Assembly (NCBI GenBank): GCA_008360975.2
Contig: CM039188.1
Location: 26,129,944 to 26,193,943, forward strand
Length of the DNA stretch: 64,000 nucleotides
Origin: Lichenostomus cassidix
Taxonomy: Eukaryota > Chordata > Aves > Passeriformes > Meliphagidae
Direction of reading: 5' to 3'
Part shown: piece after piece, positions 59,097 through 64,000 of the stretch
Position numbering within the stretch: the stretch's first letter is position 1
Layout: each line of letters begins with the position of its first letter
Notes under the pieces: model-generated
Database searches by the model: none
Told to the model about the DNA's origin: nothing
Seen by the model: the letters and a program-made list of their open reading frames with translations, nothing else
Translations under genes and position numbers: made by a program

Positions 59097-62000
59097 AGCA
59101 GAGATGAGGAGATCCTGCTTCCTAATTCTTGTGCTGATTTTTTAGAATGGTGAATTAAAGAAGAGAAAACTTGATTACAGAGAGCCTTGAATTTTGCTTA
59201 CACCTAAGGGTGAAGGGATCTGGGTTTTGCTATGGAGGAATTATCATTAGAAAAGATGGTTTTGAGCCAAGATCAAACAGAAGGGCTGTAAGCAGCGAGA
59301 GCAGTGTGATTTTTTTTTCCTTTTAACTGTTTTTGTGCATACTGTAACTGCTGTACATTGGTGCCATCTACTGCCTGGCCTGAGGCTGTCCCTGCCTGGA
59401 TCTTTGAGGTAGTCACCAGAGTTAGGTGTAGCAAAAGTGCAACACAGGTAGGAAAAGCTCTACAATTCTCTGTTGATGCCTCTGTTGATGCATAAAAAGA
59501 AAAATCGTAACTGTCCTGATGAAAGCAGCACTGATTTAAAGAGAACAGAGCTGCTAACCCATGATACATCTCATTTGCCTTGGAGGTAAGACAGAAACAT
59601 TGGAGAGCATCCCTTTGTCCTGAAGGAAACAAGAAGGAATCAGCTGGATTCCTTAACTGTGTCCATGTACACTGGCACAAGAAGTCTCATCTGACCCCAT
59701 ACAGATGCCAACAGCAGTGAGACACTCCGCGAGACGGGAGGAGATCCTGCAGCTTTGGCAATGCTGAAGGTAGATGGCTGCTTCCCTGGGGTCAAAGCAG
59801 AGGTTCGTGTGGCATCCATGCCAGGAGACTGGCATGAGAGCATCGCCCCCAGCTCACACCCTGCAGCCACTGTGATTGTCACCATGAGCAGGCCACTGTG
59901 CACTTCTGAAACTCCTCTTTGCATGCCACAGCTTCTCTGTAGTCCATGTCTCTCTTTTAATGTCATTACCATAACCCACCCATAAAGCTTTAATGATGAT
60001 ACATTAAGCTGCTGTTTACAGTTGCTGTAAAACTAATACATGTAGGGGGTGTGTCCAGCAGCTGCTCTGAGCTGTACAGATCAGTTCACATCATCACAGC
60101 TAACTCCACTGGGGCTACTCCAGAAAACTTTGTCTGTAGGGAAGGTGTGAGAATGATGTTCAAATGTGAATGAGGTTTTGGTTGCACATAGGGTTATGCC
60201 ATCAGAGGACTGAATATTGAAGCAGCTCCCCACGTATGTCAGATCCTTAAGTAACCATAGAAATTGTGAAACCTCTCTTAATCTAGAAAACTTATTCAGA
60301 TTAAATTTTAGTAATCTGCATGTATCTTGACTTGACCCATAGGATCCTTATTAAGAGCCTGTATGCTGCCTCACATTTAGCAGCAGTGGTGTTTTCAGTT
60401 AGCAGTGGCATCTGACAAAAAACAAAAAAATTTGGACAAGGGCAGAGAAAAGCAAAAAGAGAAGTTAAAAGTTTCCAGGACAAGAAGGGTCTGACCTAAG
60501 AGAATGGAAATTCAGCAGAGTATGCTTTGTGCCTTGTATCCTCAGAGAATCTTAAAGAGGAACACTTGATAAACATCAAGGACTGTAAATTTGAAATACG
60601 AAATTAAATATCTTTATATCAAGTATTGGTGATGTCATTTACTGTCCAAAGAAGTATCTGAGAGGATGAAAGGGTATGATTGACAGTCAAATGATCTAGA
60701 CACTCAGGAATGCACTGCAGCATCCAAATCCTCAGGAATTGCTCAGTCTGGTAACAGTGCTCCCTTCAGGTGGGATAGCCACAGCGATCAGGATCAGGAC
60801 CTGGCATCCTTCCCTGGTGGAACAGGAATAAGGTTAATGTTCCTCTCAGTCCAAGGCATTTGTTCTTATGGGCCATCAAACTGATTATTTACAGGGTCCT
60901 TAGCACCACTGTGTTTAAGGGTTTCATCAACACACTGTGCCCTCTTTGTGAGAATGTTCTCCTCCTTTTACAGGCAGCAGCAGCCAAAATCCTGAATCCC
61001 AGGTTTGTGACCAGCCACCAAGCCAGTGCCCAGGCAGCAAGAGCAGAGCCAGCAGCAGCAGAAAAATGCCATTTTCTGACAGACCTGTCCAGAGGAAAAG
61101 GGGGAAGAGTACTTGAAGACAGACATGGTGTTTGCCTGACTCACAGTTTAAGGTGAAGTCTCCCTGTTTACTTTGTTACAGAGATTGTCTCAAATATTTT
61201 CAATCTGTGGGTAAATGCTGACTTTTCTAACATGTCATTCTGAAGCCTCGTTTGATCATTATGCTTACAACAAGGTAATCTCATAACCAAAGACTCTTTT
61301 AAGTGCTTATGGAGTGCCTGAGTTCAAAAGGATCTGTCTTAGTTTCCTCTGCTTCAAATTAAGATCAATACCCATCATAAATATTCCAAAGCCAATTCCT
61401 ATCCCAGAATAAAAACTTTTGTAGGTAAGAATGTATATATTTGTTATTATGGAAATTGTCATTTAGAACCACACAAATAAAGGGGTTTCATTCTCTTCTT
61501 TAGAAGTTATGGAAAATTGCCATTCTTAATAATTCAGTTTTATACAAACTGAGCATAAACTCTTTCTGAGAACATGAGAAAAAAAGAAGGAACATTTTCT
61601 CAGAGCTGCAAATCAGTGGAGACTGCCTTTCAGGAGAAGAAACTTGAGTTTCCCACTGGGAGCTGATCCCACATATGACTTTTAGGAAGACCAGCCATGG
61701 CCACCAACAGATACACTGTCAGAGCCAAACATAAGCCTTCGGGGGAACGTGATCTGACAAGCAGCTGCCACTACTGAAAACTTTCTTTGTAGACCCTGAC
61801 ATCTGGCTTCTTCAGCTGCCAAGCTTGGCCTCCTCCAAGGTGCCGCAGGAGACACGTTGCTGCAGCAGGTAGGAAACTGGGAGGACAAAGATCACAATTT
61901 GATGTGACTGGGAAGTAGGAGATGAGCTTGGCTGGATGTAAGGCACTAATTTGCAAGCCATTTGTGGCACTTTTTATTTTCTACAGGCTTGCCCATGAGT

Positions 62001-63127
62001 TTGCAGTTCTATATGCAGAAATTATTGCAGTAGAAGAAGGGAGAGGGGAAAGAAGATAATGGGAAGGGTCACACCAGAACTTTCAATCTATGTTTGTATA
62101 TTCAAAAGGTTGACATAATTTGATTTGGCTTCAAACCAGAGCTCCAAATCCAGTGCCTTGCTACATCTGAAAAGGATGTGCATGCCAGTGTTAATGGTGT
62201 CAGCAGAAATGAAATTAGATGCAGCAAATGCATTAGTGGTGAAGGTTGGCAAGGTGGTGGTCTCTTGAGCCACCCTGAATGCTGTGACTGGAGACTTCCC
62301 TGAGCTCAGCGTGGCAGTGTTCTGCTCCATTCTGGAGCTCAACTCCCTGCCAGTCTGGTTTTGTTTAACACACAGACCATCAGCACTTCAGTCTTTTATA
62401 AGGTGTGGGAGAGACCAAGCTAAGGCTTTTCAGATAGTGAATAAGTCAAGATCTCATTTCAGGAGGGGAATCACTTGAGACCTGAATGGCGAGACAGGGT
62501 GAAGGGAAGTTCATGTTGCTACACTAGGTGTGACTGCAGCGTCACAGTGAGAACAAGGTGTTTGTTTTCCCTGGCTCGCCAACTGCTGCCTGTACAGGGA
62601 AGGAGGAAAAGACCAACATGAGTCACTCTTTGAAAGCAGGATTTCTTACTCCTTCCTCTGAAGTGTCTGTTCCCACTGTGGGAGACAGGCTAGGTCACTG
62701 GTTTCAGAGAGGAAACTACTTTGAGTTGAGTCTTGGCACTGTGCAAAGATCAGTTTTCCAAAAAGGTTTAAATGGTTCTTTGCTTTATAATAATTTTTGC
62801 ATATAATTGACTGAAGTGCTTTGTTCAAAACTTGGCTCCTACCTAGACCTCAGTGAGGAGGAAAAGTAATTGCCTGACTTTAAATACTCCCCTGTTTATA
62901 ATCCAAACACTGCAGCATGGAACCATTGCATGAGAACTAGGAAGTAAACCTGACTACAAGCCAGCTCCTCACAAATGTGAAACAAATGTCAGCCTTTCAT
63001 TATCCAGACAAAATGTAAAGCAAACAGCTTCAGAGGTAATTCCCTTTTTAACCTATCTCATTGAAGGATAGAGGTATTCTTTGCAATGCAGAAGACGATA
63101 TTTACTATAAATACTTTACAATGGGGA
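59097..63127. other. Unique noncoding DNA
   Basis: No repeat family or exon was recognised. Overlapping frames on both strands at 59.27-59.98 kb, up to 135 codons, have no known motif. The 59990-60130 segment (TTTAATGATGATACATTAAG and CAGCAGCTGCTC) has an enhancer-like texture, but this is weak. Confidence 0.5.
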
Positions 63128-63479
63128 AATCATAGAATGGTTTGGGATGGAAAGGACCTCAAAGACCATCTAGCTTCAAGCCCCATGCCTTGGACCTTCT
63201 TCTAGACCGGCTTGCTCAGGGCCCCATCCAACCTGGCCTTGAACACTTCCACAGATGGGGCATCCACAACTTCTCTGGGCAACATGTGCCAGTGTCTCAT
63301 GACACTCAGAGTGAAGAATATCTTCCTTACATCTAAGCTAAACCTGCCCTGTTTCAGTTTAATGCCATTGCCCCTGGTCCTATCACTCAATGACCTTGTA
63401 AAATGTCTCACTCCAGCTTTCTTGTAGGCCTCCTTCAGTTACTGGAAGGCTGGTATAAGCCTATGGGTCTTCAGCACAC
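63128..63479 (-). mobile_element. CR1 LINE 3' end (antisense)
   Basis: The best-preserved CR1 in the window. The + strand starts AATCATAGAATGGTTTGGGA, then 'tggaaaggacctcaaagaccatct', and continues through the antisense ORF2 C-terminus. On the - strand this reads DRTRGNGIKLKQGRFSLDVR, KIFFTLSVMRHWHMLPREVV and DAPSVEVFKARLDGALS (about 63385-63205), each matching a CR1 C-terminal block. The upstream 'tacctgaaggaggcctac' part of the ORF is visible near 63420-63450, then similarity stops. Hence a 5'-truncated copy of about 350 bases, with an intact C-terminal frame of about 60 codons but no polymerase. Confidence 0.95.
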
Positions 63480-64000
63480 ATATTTTATATCCAGTATAAT
63501 GAACTATTGCCAGGAGTTATGAAAGGTTAAACCGTACCTTTTAATAGCTACCACGAGATGGCAGAGTTGGACTTAGAACAATTACATTTTTGTGTAAACT
63601 AATCGCTCTGAAACTTCAGACTAAAAAAAGTCTTTGTGTCCATAGGAAAACAAACAAACAAGAGCCAGTCATTAAAGAAACATCTTCCCATAGCATGGAA
63701 TTGCACATCTGTAGAAAACCAATAGTAGCAAACAAACTAATCAAATCTGACTAGACGTAAAGTCAGACAATGAGATGTGGGCTCCCTCCTGAATACCCTG
63801 GCCACAGTGGAGGGAATTACCTGGATGGTGATGTGTAAGAGAATTGAAGAGTGATTTGGTGGTGCCTCTTTTTTTTCACATGATCAGGCAAAGCAAAAAG
63901 CTAGCCAGCAGCCACTGAAAGTTAATTCCGAAGATGCCAGAAATGCACATGGTACAAACAGCCAGTGTTACCAATAAACTTCCACAAATACATTTACCCT
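63480..64000. other. Unique noncoding DNA
   Basis: No feature was recognised up to the window edge. An AAACAAACAAAC stretch at about 63648-63660 is a short A/C-rich patch. Confidence 0.5.

Noticed and set aside
59273..59985. Frames of 76-135 codons on both strands
   Set aside because: Overlapping on both strands with no recognised motif and no splice structure.
63212..63427. + strand frame of 71 codons
   Set aside because: Shadow of the antisense CR1 C-terminus.
1..64000. Endogenous retrovirus or LTR pairs
   Set aside because: I saw no paired direct repeats with TG...CA ends and no polymerase, protease or envelope-like frames. Solo LTRs too diverged to recognise by eye cannot be excluded.
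1..64000. tRNA, rRNA, CRISPR arrays or bacterial operons
   Set aside because: No cloverleaf with A/B boxes, no spaced repeats and no prokaryotic gene structure were seen.

Overview
The window reads as vertebrate, almost certainly avian, nuclear DNA. It is AT-rich with long stretches of unique sequence. Its main interspersed repeats are CR1-type LINE fragments, most lying antisense to the + strand and opening with the typical (ATTCTATG)n-like tail. It also holds a few old MIR-type SINE copies. No bacterial operons, phage genes, rRNA, tRNA or CRISPR arrays are visible. The CR1 density (roughly a tenth of the sequence) fits a bird better than a turtle or crocodile. The species cannot be named from this sequence.

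No confident protein-coding gene is present. Open frames of 60-140 codons are about what chance gives in 64 kb read in six frames, so most are left out. Three unrecognised open stretches are listed at low confidence: 7615-7950 (- strand, with two AATAAA signals after its stop), 52224-52959 (- strand) and 58678-59096 (+ strand, frame break). The window is best described as a gene desert or a very long intron.

Layout. 1-5.6 kb is unique DNA with a short CR1 tail at 3.0 kb and a G-rich/A-rich patch at 4.0 kb. At 5.65-7.13 kb an internally deleted CR1 (- strand) abuts an older CR1-like fragment (+ strand). 7.4-9.8 kb holds a T/G-rich tract, the unrecognised open frame and an old dispersed repeat. 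9.8-17.9 kb is unique. At 17.9-18.4 kb lies a fossil reverse transcriptase of the L1/Tx1 lineage, not CR1, which is the most unexpected element here. At 19.36-19.74 kb is a degraded CR1 piece. 21.2-22.7 kb is CpG-enriched, then rich in homeodomain-like TAAT sites, and is a candidate regulatory cluster. 22.7-40.9 kb is mostly unique, with a MIR at 26.7 kb. MIR-type copies lie at 40.9-41.2 kb (- strand) and 42.56-42.86 kb (two in tandem). 46.4-46.94 kb is a nest of three CR1 insertions. 47.27-49.23 kb is a nearly 2 kb, very old CR1-like ORF2 in antisense, followed by a related tail at 49.79 kb. 50.7 kb carries a near-perfect 37-bp tandem duplication. 55.1-55.4 kb is another old CR1-like reverse transcriptase fragment (+). 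63.13-63.48 kb is a younger CR1 3' end.

Nothing in the window forms a pathway. Its biology is a layered record of retrotransposition, plus some candidate noncoding regulatory elements that only cross-species alignment can test. Family assignments rest on recognised consensus wording of CR1, MIR and L1/Tx1 elements from memory, not on a search.
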